From positions 34,532,216 through 34,596,215 of the forward strand of contig OY740768.1 of NCBI GenBank assembly GCA_963513935.1: a stretch of DNA of 64,000 bases. Reading direction: 5' to 3'. Source of the DNA: Aphrophora alni (lineage: Eukaryota; Arthropoda; Insecta; Hemiptera; Aphrophoridae). The notes below the pieces were generated by a model. The model saw only the letters and a list, made by a program, of their open reading frames with translations, made no database searches and was not told the origin of the DNA. The position numbers were made by a program, and so were the translations under genes. Positions 44,377-55,920 of the stretch are shown here, in pieces (position 1 is the stretch's first letter; each line of letters starts with the position of its first letter).

Positions 44377-44954
44377 ACATTCATCTTTCCTATCACATGA
44401 AAGATATGCCTGTTGACCAAATCTTGTTCTTTTCCGACCCTGACGCTATTAGAGAGTATTCGAGGGTTAGAGGTTTTTAATGCTCTTTTTCCTTTTTTAT
44501 AAGCCGGTAATGACCGAGAGGTTTTTCGCCTTTAAACAACAAATGAGAAAACTTGCATACGACAAACCTCTTACAGCGTTTGCCAGTAACATGGCTACAA
44601 AATAATTGACGAAATGCCTAATCTTGGAATTAAAACAGGACCTCTGTAAACAATGACAGTGGTAATATTTGTATCAGTCGGTTTTCAGTTAAATTTACAT
44701 ATACCTTATTCAAGTAAGGACTGTGGTTAAGAGTGGGCCTCTACACCTGCCTTCTAATATAAGTTCAAGTTTTATTTTTTGTTAAATATCACAGTTTGTA
44801 AGATATAGTCTGACCTTTGTCATTGAGTTGCGCAGTCGTCTCTCTGCCGGTTGGCATAGTAACGAAAACACTGAGCTCAGTCTTGCAGTGAGTTTTGTTT
44901 TGTACTGTACGTTTCATAGTTATACGTGCATTTCAAAAATATTGGTTTGTTGTG

Positions 44955-46130
44955 TTGTGATGGAAGGTGAAAACGCCAAGAAGAAAATCGTGCATAGTCA
45001 ATCTTGCGAAATCATAACAAATGTTTTGTTTGTTTTTTTGAAATAAGAAGCCGGAAACGGAGGAGCTATTAATTTAACGAAAGTGCAAACACGTGTAGCA
45101 TAAGCAGCTGGTGTTTCCATTAATTCTTTAAAACTAATTTTAAAAATATGAAAATGGATTGTTTGCAGGCTGGTAGGTCTACGGGATTAATTCACCTAAT
45201 AAAAACGAAGGAAGAAAATAATAAAACTTGACGACTTATCTGTAGTGAGAAGGATTGTGATCTAATTTCACGTGGTGAACGGCCTACTTTAAAGTCCTTA
45301 CTTGGGTTTAAATTTGTTTTTTTAATGTTAAAAGGGGGTATATTGGCGTTAAATAAAATTATTTAAAAAACTAGGATTTCGATTTTAAAATTAATTAATA
45401 GTAGAAAAGTTGTCATTGAAAAATCAGACATCCGTGAAACGAGAGTTAAATATTTTGAACGTTTAACAGAGTATAGGAAAGAAGGGATGCCAGTAATTTG
45501 CATTCACAACAAACCGAAATGTTGGTCAGATATAGAAAACCACCGTATCAAAAGTTAGATGACTGATAGTTGTACACGCTGGCAGTGAAAAATATTTTTG
45601 TGACAGTCGCACTCTTTACGTGATTATCCCAGAGACTTGAACTTTGAAAATCTTCAAACATGTTTACATCAAAATTAATACCAATCGTATCATGGCGTGC
45701 ACCAATGTCTTCAAGTAGAAAAGCTGACATGGCGAGATTGTTATCACAACGAAATAAACTGTTTACAGTTACAAGCCTTAGCTTAAAATGTACAAAGTTG
45801 ACAGCATTCTTGCTGAGGCAGGACATTCATTGTTACGACTTAAACCCCCATTGAACTTGTAAGGAGTCTTTTGAAAGAAAACGTGGCTAAACAAAATGTT
45901 TAATTTTCAATGGACGCAGTTGAACAGTTGATGCTAGAAACATACAGTTCGATTACAAAAAAAAAATACTGGGTTAGCAGATGTAATTACTGCAAAAAAA
46001 AATCTAAGATCCCCTACCTTATACTTGAATCCCAAATTGACACTTTATACAGAAGTGTCTAATTATTAATTTTGATGAAGATTCTGAGAGTTATAGTGAT
46101 AAATGTGGTGTCAGTGACTTTAGTGGCATA
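44955..46130 (+). pseudogene. Ancient IS630/Tc1-like transposase relic
   Basis: Recognisable pieces in several frames occur in the order of a well-known insect family. They are MEGENAKKKIVHSQS (N terminus), INFTKVQTRV-like text after 45066, NRKVVIEKSDIRETRVKYFE (about 45390-45455), LTEYRKEGMPVICIHNK where the catalytic Asp is expected but absent, and LAEAGHSLLRLKPPLNL near 45810, matching the AEAGHSVLRLPPYH..LNP region. An acidic EDSESYSD tail follows near 46080. Many stops, frameshifts and deletions. Non-functional and older than the relic at 23015-24365. Confidence 0.55.
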
Positions 46131-46677
46131 AATGTTTTAAATTTTAATATGTTTTGAATTTGTAATTTGAAATTAAGCTCCTGTCGAGACTGTTTGCAGT
46201 TTGTTCTTCCAAATAATGTTGTACAGTGATAATATTTGTTTTTATTTAAATGTATTAAAATAGTTGTTTGCCTGTGATGTAATCGAAGCATCATCACCAG
46301 AAAAGTTAATAAATTTTTATTAAAAATTCAAATTTATGTAACGATTTTTCTGGTTAAAAAAGGTTGTCTAATTATTTGTAAATATGAGCTTAAATGCCAA
46401 ATAATAATAAAAATCGAATATACTACCTACTGAAAACTTTTAAAAAACTAAACTTTTTCGTAAATTTGCTGCCATTTTTGAAATTCATATAATGATTTTC
46501 ATGGTTAGAAAGTTTGTCTAATTGTTTGTAAATCTGAACCTAAATATCAAATTTAAACAATTGAAAACTTCATTTTTGAAAATAGGGACCCATTTTTAAA
46601 TTATTATAACTATTTTTCTGGTTATAAAGTTTGTCCAATTGTTTGTAAACAAAACAAAAAGAGACAAACAGACGATA

Positions 46678-47088
46678 AGACGAGACAGCAACTTGACCAA
46701 TGTTAACAACGGAATGGAGTTGAGTTGAATATCGGCAGTTTGTTGACATCACTTCTCCCCCCCCCCCGCCTGCTACCTCCTAACCTGCATTATGAAAGTC
46801 CAGGCTACAATAACATTAGCCCACAACAGCTCTTTTGCCACTATAAGAAGTCCACGTGATATCACAGCAGCGTATCAACTGCGTACCAAGGATGTTTCGC
46901 AATAAAATTTTTTTAAATCGTAAATTTTGTTACTTTATTATCTTATCATTATCATATCACTAAATCAACATTGATTCAGGTCAAACCTGTGATATAATTC
47001 CACTTTTTTTTATAGGCTGTTTTCCATAGACCTTCGTATTACAATACAATTGTCCGAATTGTTTTAAAATTAAACAAATAAATTGAAG
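46678..47088 (+). mobile_element. Unclassified element E1, copy 3
   Basis: Starts GACGAGACAGCAAC (after AAGAGACAAACAGACGATAA) and ends AAACAAATAAATTGA. Same order of blocks as the pair at 43478-44376 with scattered substitutions. It has no R1 flank, so it is an independent insertion. Confidence 0.75.
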
Positions 47089-47964
47089 TAGTTGTTTTTA
47101 ACAATAACTCTGCTTCCTTTATCGTCTCTGACTGATTCTCAAATCCTGAACTGATTTGGTTCAAATTAGGTACAGAGCTCCTTAATGAATATGATGGTAC
47201 TGTAATTCAAAATATTGGTCACATGTCATGAAAAAGAAAAAAAGGCATCTCCCACGAAATACAGGTTGTCTCAAAATCGAGTTTAACTGTTTAAATAGAT
47301 TACCTTAAACTAAACTTTCGTAGACCAAATCAGAATATTGGTCATCACCATCGAGTGGACTTGACGTAAGGCTAAAACATTAGCCATTTACAAATTCCAG
47401 AATCTGGGGGCAAAACCACTAGACCGATTTTGTTCAAAATTTGTTGTGAACTTTATTTTTTTATAATTTTTGTTTTTCTAGATCTGCACCCATGAAATAC
47501 GATTACAATAACTCAATATTTTACAATGCCTGCCAGAAGAAAATAATATCAAATATAGATTTTTTTTTTTAATGGTTTAATGATTTTAATTAAATTTGTT
47601 TAAATGTGACCTTAAAGAATCCAAAAAAAAAGTAGTGACTAAAAATACCGAATCTAGATACAGTAAATCGAAAAAGATCCTCTATCGTTATTTTTAATGT
47701 TGATTTTTCAAAATCATCGCTACCGATTTCGATGAAATGTAAAGCTCAATTTCTTTAAATAGTGAATCAAGTCAACCTAAAGGTATGTATGGGGGGGGAA
47801 GAAGCCTAACAAGGAAAAACTCAAAACCATCAACTAGGCTCCAATTTGCAAAACCTTATTGATGATTCACTAGTTTGAACTGTATTGAGCTACCAACTGA
47901 ACACGGCGTTTCTCAAATTGCAAATAAAATAATAAAAGTTGTTGTTTTTTTTTTGTTTTTTTTT
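47089..47964. other. Non-coding intron with decayed repeats
   Basis: Contains the phrases GAACTGATTTGGTTCAAATT, CTAGACCGATTTTGTTCAAA and CCGATTTCGATGAAATG, all variants of one intron-wide relic family. No gene seen. Confidence 0.5.
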
Positions 47965-47999
47965 TTGTCTCTCATTATCGCCTTGGGCTTCTTTTCTTT

Positions 48000-49128
48000 A
48001 AGGTGGCTCGCTGCGACGATCGATCGCCGTGAACCAAAGTATCATGCTGTAATCCGCCGAGACCGACCACTATATTTTTATTTCACATGGAGGGGGGGGG
48101 CAACCTTCGGCAATCAGGCAGTACACGTATAACTAACTAATAATGAAGAAGACGTTTGGTCTTCCATACTACACGAGTTTACAGGTATTCACGGAAATAA
48201 CACGTCCACAAGACCACAATACATACAGCAGGATGACAAGGCCAAGGCCATATTGGCTATGGGACAGGTCGGTTGGGTTGGTAGCACTGCGAGAGAGGGA
48301 ACGGACTGCCGTGTGGAACGGGGTGATGTCGAATTGGGCCCACGGTCTGTTAGGGTCGTAAAAACGACGGTTGAATTGAGTCCATGGTCAGTTCGGAGGC
48401 AGTGTCGAATTGGGCCCATACCTCTACAATCATGACTTACAAAATGGAATGCTCGCATCCACCTTAGTTTTAAATACATTAACATCTGAAATAGATGTTT
48501 GGTTAGGTTAGGTTAGGTAAGGTTAAGTTAAAAGTTAAAATCAATAAAACTGTGATTAGGAAGCAAAATCCTTTCGCTGGATTTTGATATAAAATGTTGC
48601 GTTGAAACAGACATTGATCACATTACGTTATTGAGTAGGAAAATTCGTAAGTTTAAATAATAATTAAAAGATGAAAGTACAGTTTTTTTAATGAATTTTA
48701 TATTTGTTTATGTTTTAGTGAAGTTTTATTGTATTTATTTGCTTACATTATGTTTTAGTTTTTAATTCTATCGTACATTAAAATAAAAACGAATGTCTGA
48801 TCACTTAATAAAACTAATTGTGCCCGATCACCTAACTATGATAAATGTTGTCCGACTGACCAGGGGCCCAATTCAACCCCGACCCTTCGAGGGTTGACGG
48901 TAATCCGCCTATGAATGTTTTGACCGTGGGCCCAGTTCGACCGTGTCAGTGGAACGAATGGTCCCATGCAACTCAATGCAGATATTTACCGCTCGCCGCC
49001 GGCGGTTTGTAAAGTGCAAGCGGGTGAACTTTAAACCTGCCGCGGCCGCAACTAAGTGAGACTGAACGGGCTCGTTTACCTCAATGCACTTAGAAAATCA
49101 CGGCGGTCAATCGCCGCGGCCCGCAGCC
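48000..49128. mobile_element. GC-rich long-TIR element inserted in R1
   Basis: The left end (AAGGTGGCTCGCTGCGACGA ... TCGCCGTGA) and right end (reverse complement AAGGCTGCGGGCCGCGGCGA ... CCGCCGTGA) form diverged terminal inverted repeats. Subterminally, GAATTGGGCCC or close variants recur: 48339, near 48372 and 48409 forward, near 48862 and 48930 inverted, two of them with GGGCCCACGGTC. No transposase is seen. ORFs here (for example 48143-48361) overlap on both strands and are not supported. Confidence 0.6.
48500..48531. repeat. Interstitial telomere-like repeat (GGTTA)n
   Basis: About six units of GGTTA (three perfect in a row, then variants), equivalent to the canonical insect telomere unit TTAGG. 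It lies in the middle of the GC-rich element. Confidence 0.75.
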
Positions 49129-49310
49129 TTGAATAAAGGGAAGAAAATAACATAAATTTAAACCCCCACCCTACCCAGCCCTCGAATACTATAATGAGGT
49201 CAAGGTCGGAAGAGAACAAAAGTTGGTCAAGAGAGACCTGATAGGAAAGATGAAAGAGAGGTGATCCAGTGATTGTCAAACCCGTAATCACCAAGGTGAA
49301 CCCCCTGAGG

Positions 49311-52289
49311 ATGATAATAGGAATAATTGACAAACAAATTGAGAACTGTCGTCATAAAAAAAATGTATTACATTCATACATACTATGTTTTTTCTTTATT
49401 AATGTTGGTTAAATTTCAGAATTTGTGTTTTTGAGCACATGTGTTCTTGTCAGAAATTTATAGAATGTTTAATGCGCTGTTTATGATTCAAAGAGGAGTT
49501 TAACTTCAGTTGATGATTACATTAGCGTTTGTTTTACGTCAGAGGTTAATAGATATAGGCCTACATTTTTAAAACAAGACATACCACGTACTTACAGAAT
49601 AGTCTAACTGTTGGAGCACATGTTTGATTGTTAATAGTATAATTAAGCTAATAAGACAGTCACTATAACTAATGAAAAAAGAAAGCTAAGTACAAATTTC
49701 ACACAAAATAATTTTCTGAATCTTCACTTAACGGACGCTTTTCCGTTCATTGTCGTTTCAAATTATTATTAACCTTGTTTTATAGGTCCATCTATCTAAA
49801 TATAGAAGTCTCCCCCTCAACTTCCACAATTTTCTTCATATTGATTTGGGACCGAATGATGTTTGTACCTGAGCCTACATATTACTTTTTATCGTGTTTA
49901 AAACTTTTGGCCGCCATCTTAGATTTTAGTCAACTTTTTTAAATGGTAACATGATCATGTGACACATGATTAAACATTGTTGTTATTCGCCGAGTTCAAT
50001 GGTTGCTCTACAATACTTTTTTTAAATTTCTGTGCACTAACTCCAACTATCTGAAATTAGTGAAATTTGACTTTTTGTTTTAAATTCCCAAGGCACATTT
50101 AATGTTTTAAACTACCTACTGTATTTGTGATGCCATGATATTGCAAATGACTTCAATCTTCATCTCAACAGGTGGAACCTGTTTTTCATTATAAAAACTT
50201 CAAACCATTTTAAAATTAAGAATTCGTTCTATCAACTTGAATAGTTTATAAATTAAATAATTAAACACAAGTTGCACCATTGAGAGACATCAAAGTCATA
50301 TGCAATCCTTGTGTGAAACAGATTAAGAGATGTAATGTGCCTTTGGTAGTATTTTTTTTAAATGTCTTATTTTAAGTAGTTTTTAGGGAATAGCTCGAAT
50401 GTGAGACAGATATTTTTAAAAAAATTACCACTGAACTTGCATTATAAAACCATGTTCTATCATATCTAACATGTCTGTATTACCTTTTTTTGTTAATTGA
50501 TTGAAATTAAATGGCGACCAATAAATGTAAACATTAGTATGAGGAATCTGGTATAAACTTCCTTCGGTTTCAATCAATATGACGAAAATTTGTAACCGTC
50601 CTTCTTCCTAGCATAAACCTCCCTCAGTTCTCCATCACTGATTTTGCAATATTGTTATAAACCTTATTATTTATTAGCCTTTCTGATTTTTTAATATTTT
50701 CCATATGTAGTCAATTTTATATGTGTTGTGTGACATTAGTTTATGATTTTTACTTGTAAACATGAATGTCGATTAGATTTTACTTACTCTGGATGCCTAT
50801 TTTTATAATGTGTTTAATTCGAACTGTATATATAACATATTAAAGTAAATTTATTTAATGGTTATAATCTAGATCATTTTTCTTTTCAATTACAAATTAC
50901 CGGCTACAATTGTGGTGTATGGTAGCTTGCAAGTTGATTCAATTTTAGCAAAAATTACCTAACTATGAATAAAAATACAGTAGAGACTAGCCGGGTTTAG
51001 ATGAAGTTCACAATAGTTATGATATTTTGAGAACTGACGTTGAATTTTATGTTGTTTTGTGTGAATGTGGTTTTACCTAAAAATACTCTAACCCAAAATT
51101 TTTAATTGTTTTTTTTATTTATGGTATTTTCATGAAACCTATAAATCTATCTTTATAATGGTTTAAAATTTGACACCTGGTCAAATATATCAATGAAATT
51201 CAAAATAATTGGCTAATTTTTCTGAAATTTATTTTAAGGCACTGTTTTTGAATTTAAGATAATTTAAATTAAAGCAATTTTAAGGTAAAGTGTTACAACG
51301 GTACTAAAATTTTGGTATGTTTTTTATGCTTAGATCTAAGGGATCCATTTAGACTTTTTTAGAGTAGTATGTCATATTTTCGTCCATAGTATCTCAAAAT
51401 CAAGTTAGATAAGAAATTTTGAAGTTTGATGTTGATTGTCTTATTGACAAATTTTGGACAAATTCTACAAAAGTTAAATTAGGTGAGGATGTAAAGTTTT
51501 TTTACTCGTTTTCTCAGAAACAGTTAGTCCAAATGAATCAGAAATTTCCATTTTGTTGTTTAGTAAGTGTTCCATTTAGAGGGAATATATTTAGGTTAAA
51601 ATCATTAAAGAGTTGTGTCTGATTTTAATGAAATTTATATTATTCCTGTATTTGTATTCATATTTTGTATGAAATAGGTTTTTAGTTTCATATTCAAAAC
51701 TGACATTTTATTACTAAAATATCAGATTGTTTTTGGTATCCAAGTCACTTTCAGTTATTATAACATAAACTTTGTTGGTGTTGTTACATAACTTCTATTG
51801 TATTTCTTAGTTTATTTACATGTTTTGAGATCATAATCTCATTGATAGAATTTTCTTTCGCTGGATATTATAAGCTAACCATTGAAATGTACACGTACAC
51901 AACTATAAAAAAAATAACAGGTTCATATACACAACGCTATTGAGGTTTATGTATTTTAATTTAAGTTGAACGATTTGCTGATTAATGAGAAAATTCTGAC
52001 AATGGGATTTCAATTGAAATAAATAATAGAGAAAGTTGTAAATAGAGGATTATATACAAAACACATGATGGTGTAAAGAAAAGGATATTTATTTTGTAAT
52101 TATTATAATATCGCTCCTATGTTTATAATATTTTTTTTCATATTTTTTAATCTTTTTTTTTTAAATAATAACTTAATGAGTGGCTTAAAATGTTAATTTT
52201 TGTGTGGAAACAACTCAACAAAGTTTGAATTTAAAAAGTTACTCTTTTATTTAGTAGTTTTGTTAAACAGAACAGGATCGTAGTGTTTG
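49311..52289. other. Non-coding intron
   Basis: No gene or organised repeat seen. AT-rich; the ORF at 51419-51622 has no recognisable feature. Confidence 0.5.
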
Positions 52290-52470
52290 TAGTATAGGTG
52301 TGACAATCCTGAGGCACTTTAGCTGGATTCTCTCCTTTCTTCATCTAATCTTGGACTAGTACCCTTTCTTTCATCTTTCCTATCCTTGACCAACCCTGGT
52401 TCTCTTCCGAGTCTAACACTATTAGAATATTTAAGGGTTAGAGGACTCTTTTCCAATGCCTTATTTTCTC
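52290..52470 (-). repeat. Dispersed repeat R1, copy i
   Basis: Reverse R1, diverged: TTTAGCTGGATTCTCTCC, ACCCTTTCTTTCATCTTTCC, TGACCAACCCTGGTTCTCTT, CTATTAGAATATTTAAGGGT. The TTTAAACAA end has been lost. Confidence 0.7.
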
Positions 52471-52799
52471 ATTTTGTAAATGTATAATATGAAATAGTGA
52501 AAAGAGGGTTAATTTGACTTTAGTGCATGGGTTCGGATCCCCAGTAGGCTACTCATCATTGAAATTAAAATTTATTTGTTATTGTTGTTTGGTTTTTTGT
52601 TTGATTCGTTGGTTTTATGTTAAGAATCATTTTATACTTTCTTTTATTAAAGTAATGATGACTGTAATGGTTCTAGCCTTTAAACAAATATACATTGTTT
52701 GCTCAATTATGTTGCACTTGTTTTTTGGAAAGTACTAGTATATGAAGTATAGGTTTAGTGTGGTAATCATGAACAAAATTCACCTCTGTTGTTTATATT

Positions 52800-53400
52800 T
52801 TTTTACTGATCTTCACGTTGCATGGCCCTAGAAAACCGAAAAAATGATCTTTCACCGTCAGTTCATTACTATTGTCATCTGTACGTAAGCATGACAGCGG
52901 ATACAAAAATTAAGATGAGAATATGAAATTTGGTATAGTATGCTCATATAGAACGCTATTTTAATTCAAAAAAATTAAATTGAAAATGTCAAAATAGCGG
53001 ATTTTAAAACAATTTTTTGTTCATATCTTATATGTTATTAAAGTTATAATATACTAAATTGAATAAAAATTTCATATTTCAATTCTCCATGTAACGGTAT
53101 CTGTGATGACAAATAGGAGCGAAGTTATTATCAAAACTGTAGTTTTGAATCCTGACCTCTCAATGAGATTTTCGAGTTCTGTTAGGGCTTAGTCACCAAC
53201 ACGAGTGAAGTGAGTGAAAACTTTGTAATACATACACATCTACGAGGCTCATTACAACCTAGCTGACGTTAAAAAGTAGTATTATACTCAATTGGTAGGT
53301 TCAGAAAAACTGTATAACAATTGTTTTAAACAACTTTACCCCATACTAAGTATACTGAGCAAGTCCACTTGATCTACCAATACAATTTTACATTTTTAGT
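52800..53400 (+). repeat. Dispersed repeat R2, copy 2 (unexpanded)
   Basis: Full-length counterpart of the two flanks of the minisatellite locus. The left portion matches 27690-28091 and the right portion matches 31235-31380. Between them (about 53165-53255) lies only one to one-and-a-half monomers (GTTAGGGC, CACGAGTG, ATACACATCTACGAGGCTC). It shows the repeat before array expansion. Confidence 0.8.
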
Positions 53401-53409
53401 ATCTGCACC

Positions 53410-53460
53410 TTGTTTTGTTAAGGCAATGATGACCTGGATGGTTTTTCGCCTTTAAAACAG
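53410..53460 (-). repeat. R1 terminal fragment, copy j
   Basis: TTTTGTTAAGGCAATGATGA and GGTTTTTCGCCTTTAAAAC correspond to the R1 end that terminates in GCCTTTAAACAA. Confidence 0.6.
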
Positions 53461-53842
53461 AATAAATTAAATGGGTAGGGAGAGTGTTACAAGTTCACTT
53501 TTTTTACCATAATATGTCCTCATACCTGTGCTATTTTTAAATCAGATTTCTTAAAAATTGATTTAACCTATAATTTTTTAATTGTTTAAATCTATATTTT
53601 AAAATTTGTATGTTTTGTATAATTTTAATCAAATTTCATTTCTGATCTTCGTTTATAGTACCTTCTTTTTTATATACTGTAGTAACGTTAAACTAATTTC
53701 TTAAACCCATTCCTATTAATACAGTGAGGCTTATATTTTTTAAAAGTAAATTATGCCTAATATTATAAACCGAACACAATTAAGAACTTCCTTGCTTTGT
53801 TCAAATTCTAATAATTGATTGTTTTGTTTTTTTTCTATATAG

Positions 53843-54042
53843 ATGCTCCAGCAGCAGACAAAGAAGAACTGTTCATTCAGAAGATAAAACAGTGTTGTGT
53901 TTTATTTGATTTTGTTTCGGACCCACTGTCAGATTTAAAGTGGAAAGAAGTGAAACGTGCTGCTCTTCATGAGATGGTAGAATATGTCACTACACAGAGA
54001 AATATCATCACAGATGAAATCTATGCAGAAGCTGTTAATATG
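53843..54042 (+). CDS. wdb: PP2A B56 regulatory subunit, first common HEAT-like exon
   Basis: Flanked by acceptor TTTCTATATAG and donor ATG|GTAAGTTT. The encoded text includes [40 protein letters not shown] and [10 protein letters not shown] ... IYAEAVNM, the unmistakable start of the B56 family core; the closest wording is the gamma/delta (wdb) class rather than epsilon. It starts in phase 1 and ends in phase 0, matching the exons at 22415 and 60985. This core forms the first helical repeats, which contact the PP2A A and C subunits and shape the substrate-binding groove. It is the shared acceptor for the candidate alternative first exons. Confidence 0.97.
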
Positions 54043-55539
54043 GTAAGTTTATTTAAATCTATATATATATATATACACAGTATAAGCAAAATGCCACCCA
54101 CTGACTGATCATTGTATCTCAAGAATAACAAACTCTATGAAGTAGAAGGGGTTTCAAAAAATTCAGCTTTTATAATCTTGGTTTCTTCCATTTTAGGGTA
54201 AATCTCGATTTTTTTTTTCCATTTTGGGGTAGTAAGTTGAAAATGAAATCCTGTATGGAAGTACAGTTTGAGCCTTGTGTTTACTTTGAGGACACATTCG
54301 TAATCGAAATATGGCTTTGGGCAAAACTCAACAATTATTGTTTTCAGATTTACAGTTATTTTGAACATGGTTATTCTTTGTAATGGTCTTAATAAGACCC
54401 TAAATTTTGATACAGTCCTTTTTAGGTTATCCAGGTTGATAGATGTCACTGTTTGCAAACATTTAGTTTCCACATAAGCAACAGAAAATACGCTTAGGCC
54501 AAAATTTAGCGCTTATTGTTTTTTTGATTTAATATCCAGTTAAATACACAAACTTTGCAACGTAATTTAATTAACTGACAAACGTTCACTTGAGACACTC
54601 TCTAATTAATAAATAGTCAGCTGATTAGCAGTGCGAATGTGTAGTGCCTGTAGAGGGGTGCGGAGAAGGAGAGGAGATGTACATGCAACTGAAATAGCTC
54701 GGTATCGTTCAGTCCATTCACTGCTCTGCTGATGTACACTTGTGCCATACTTTATATCTCTGGATGTTTGATTTTAGCCTTTCTATTTATTTTCATTATT
54801 CAAGGCATTTCTTGTAGGTTCAATTTTCCCTTTTAGTTATACTCAGTTATGTGCCCAGTTTTCGATTCATTATAAGTTACAGATCAGTCCAGTTTAATTT
54901 TATTTTAAGAGAAGAAGGATTTGAACTCTTTAAATTAGATTTTATCATCTCCTATAGTTTTTCTATCCGATAAGCTTTGTCGCTAATTTCCTGAACATGA
55001 CAATGTAAGCCATACTCTATCTATTTTAATGTTAGGTTTTAAATTCTTTTTTGTTTTTTCATCTCCTCAATATATATTTTGTACACAGTTTATTTGTTTT
55101 AATCAGTTTTTTAATTTGAAACAGTTATTTTTAATTTATTTTAGTTTGCAAAATGCTTCATTCCTGGAAATTTATTTATAACTTTTATTTTTATTTTCAT
55201 AACTATATGAACTTTTAAGTTGAATATTGATTTAAATCAGTAATATATCCCTTTCTCTTCCCAGTACACATACATAGAATTCATTAAAATTAATCTTACC
55301 TCATCGTATTGTGTCTATGAGTGGAGTCGGGTCTTTTTTTCTTTTCCCTGTTTTACCTCATATACAGTACTGAGTCACTTGTGTTTCAGATATGGGCCAG
55401 TGCCATACAGTGTTATCACAGCCCAAAAAAATTAATAAATAAAAAATAGTTACCCCTACAAATGTTATATCTACTGTTAATCTGAACAACAATTCTATAG
55501 TTACTCCTACAAATAATAAAAAAAGGGAAGAAACACCAT

Positions 55540-55920
55540 GCAGTATCAACGACAGAACCTAGAGAAAAAATATAAGGAACTTGTCAAAAAATATACAGAA
55601 AAAATTCTAGATTAATAGGCGATTAGCGCAGACTTACGACAAAGTAAATCCTGGCGTTTTTTCATTTATTTAGCAGTCAGGAGACAATTTTGTACATTGT
55701 GTTAGTTTTGTTATTGGTCAAGTTAATAGAGAATCTGTTGAAAAATACAGTGAAAAAAGTCCTGATATTAGAGCCAGGCTGTCAAGAAATACAGTAGGAA
55801 AAATCTTGGTGTATATAGAGCAGCAGTTAAAAGATCAAACAAGGTAAACCACAACATAAAAAGAACTTCTGTTTCCAGATAAGGGAAAAAAATCCTGAAG
55901 TCAATTAGGAAAGTACAATG
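55540..55920 (+). pseudogene. Relic of a Lys/Tyr-rich repeat protein
   Basis: Successive frames give KKYKELVKKYTEKI, then (after stops) EKYSEKSPDIRA, AVKKYSRKNLGVYRAAVKR and SNKVNHNIKRTSVSR. The pattern [V/E]KKYxEKNPxxxRA repeats every ~12-13 residues, as in low-complexity N-terminal repeats of some insect mobile-element proteins. Broken by stops and frameshifts. Identity uncertain. Confidence 0.35.

Larger units (their letters stand above)
43405..44543 (-). repeat. R1 copy g, broken by a duplicated ~420-bp element
   Basis: R1 enters in reverse orientation (TCTCTTTCATCTTTCCTATC at 43420) and breaks at about 43477. It resumes after 44433 (CTGACGCTATTAGAG ... TTTCGCCTTTAAACAAC, ending 44543). 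Between are two copies of an unrelated element. The R1 segment TCATCTTTCCTATCAC...TTGTTCTTTTC is present three times (43424, 43900, 44381), so element plus R1 flank was tandemly duplicated (periods 476 and 481 bp). Confidence 0.85.
47965..49310 (+). repeat. R1 copy h, split by a GC-rich insertion
   Basis: The left part (47969-47999, CTCTCATTATCGCCTTGGGC ...) and the right part (from about 49130) together form one forward R1. The right part includes AGCCCTCGAATACTATAATG, GGTCGGAAGAGAACAAAAGT, AGACCTGATAGGAAAGATGA and CGTAATCACCAAGGTGAACC. The DNA between is a separate element. Confidence 0.75.
22593..53842 (+). other. wdb: 31-kb wdb intron
   Basis: Starts GTAAGTGC and ends TTTCTATATAG; phase 1 on both sides. 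It hosts most of the transposons and repeats of this window, plus two candidate alternative first exons that share the same phase-1 junction. Confidence 0.85.

Noticed and set aside
48143..48485. Overlapping ORFs on both strands in the GC-rich element
   Set aside because: Both strands are open because of the GC-rich inverted-repeat composition; no domain is recognised.
54135..54473. 112-codon minus-strand ORF after the wdb exon
   Set aside because: Not recognised, lies in intron, and has no splice or promoter context; its length is within chance for this window.
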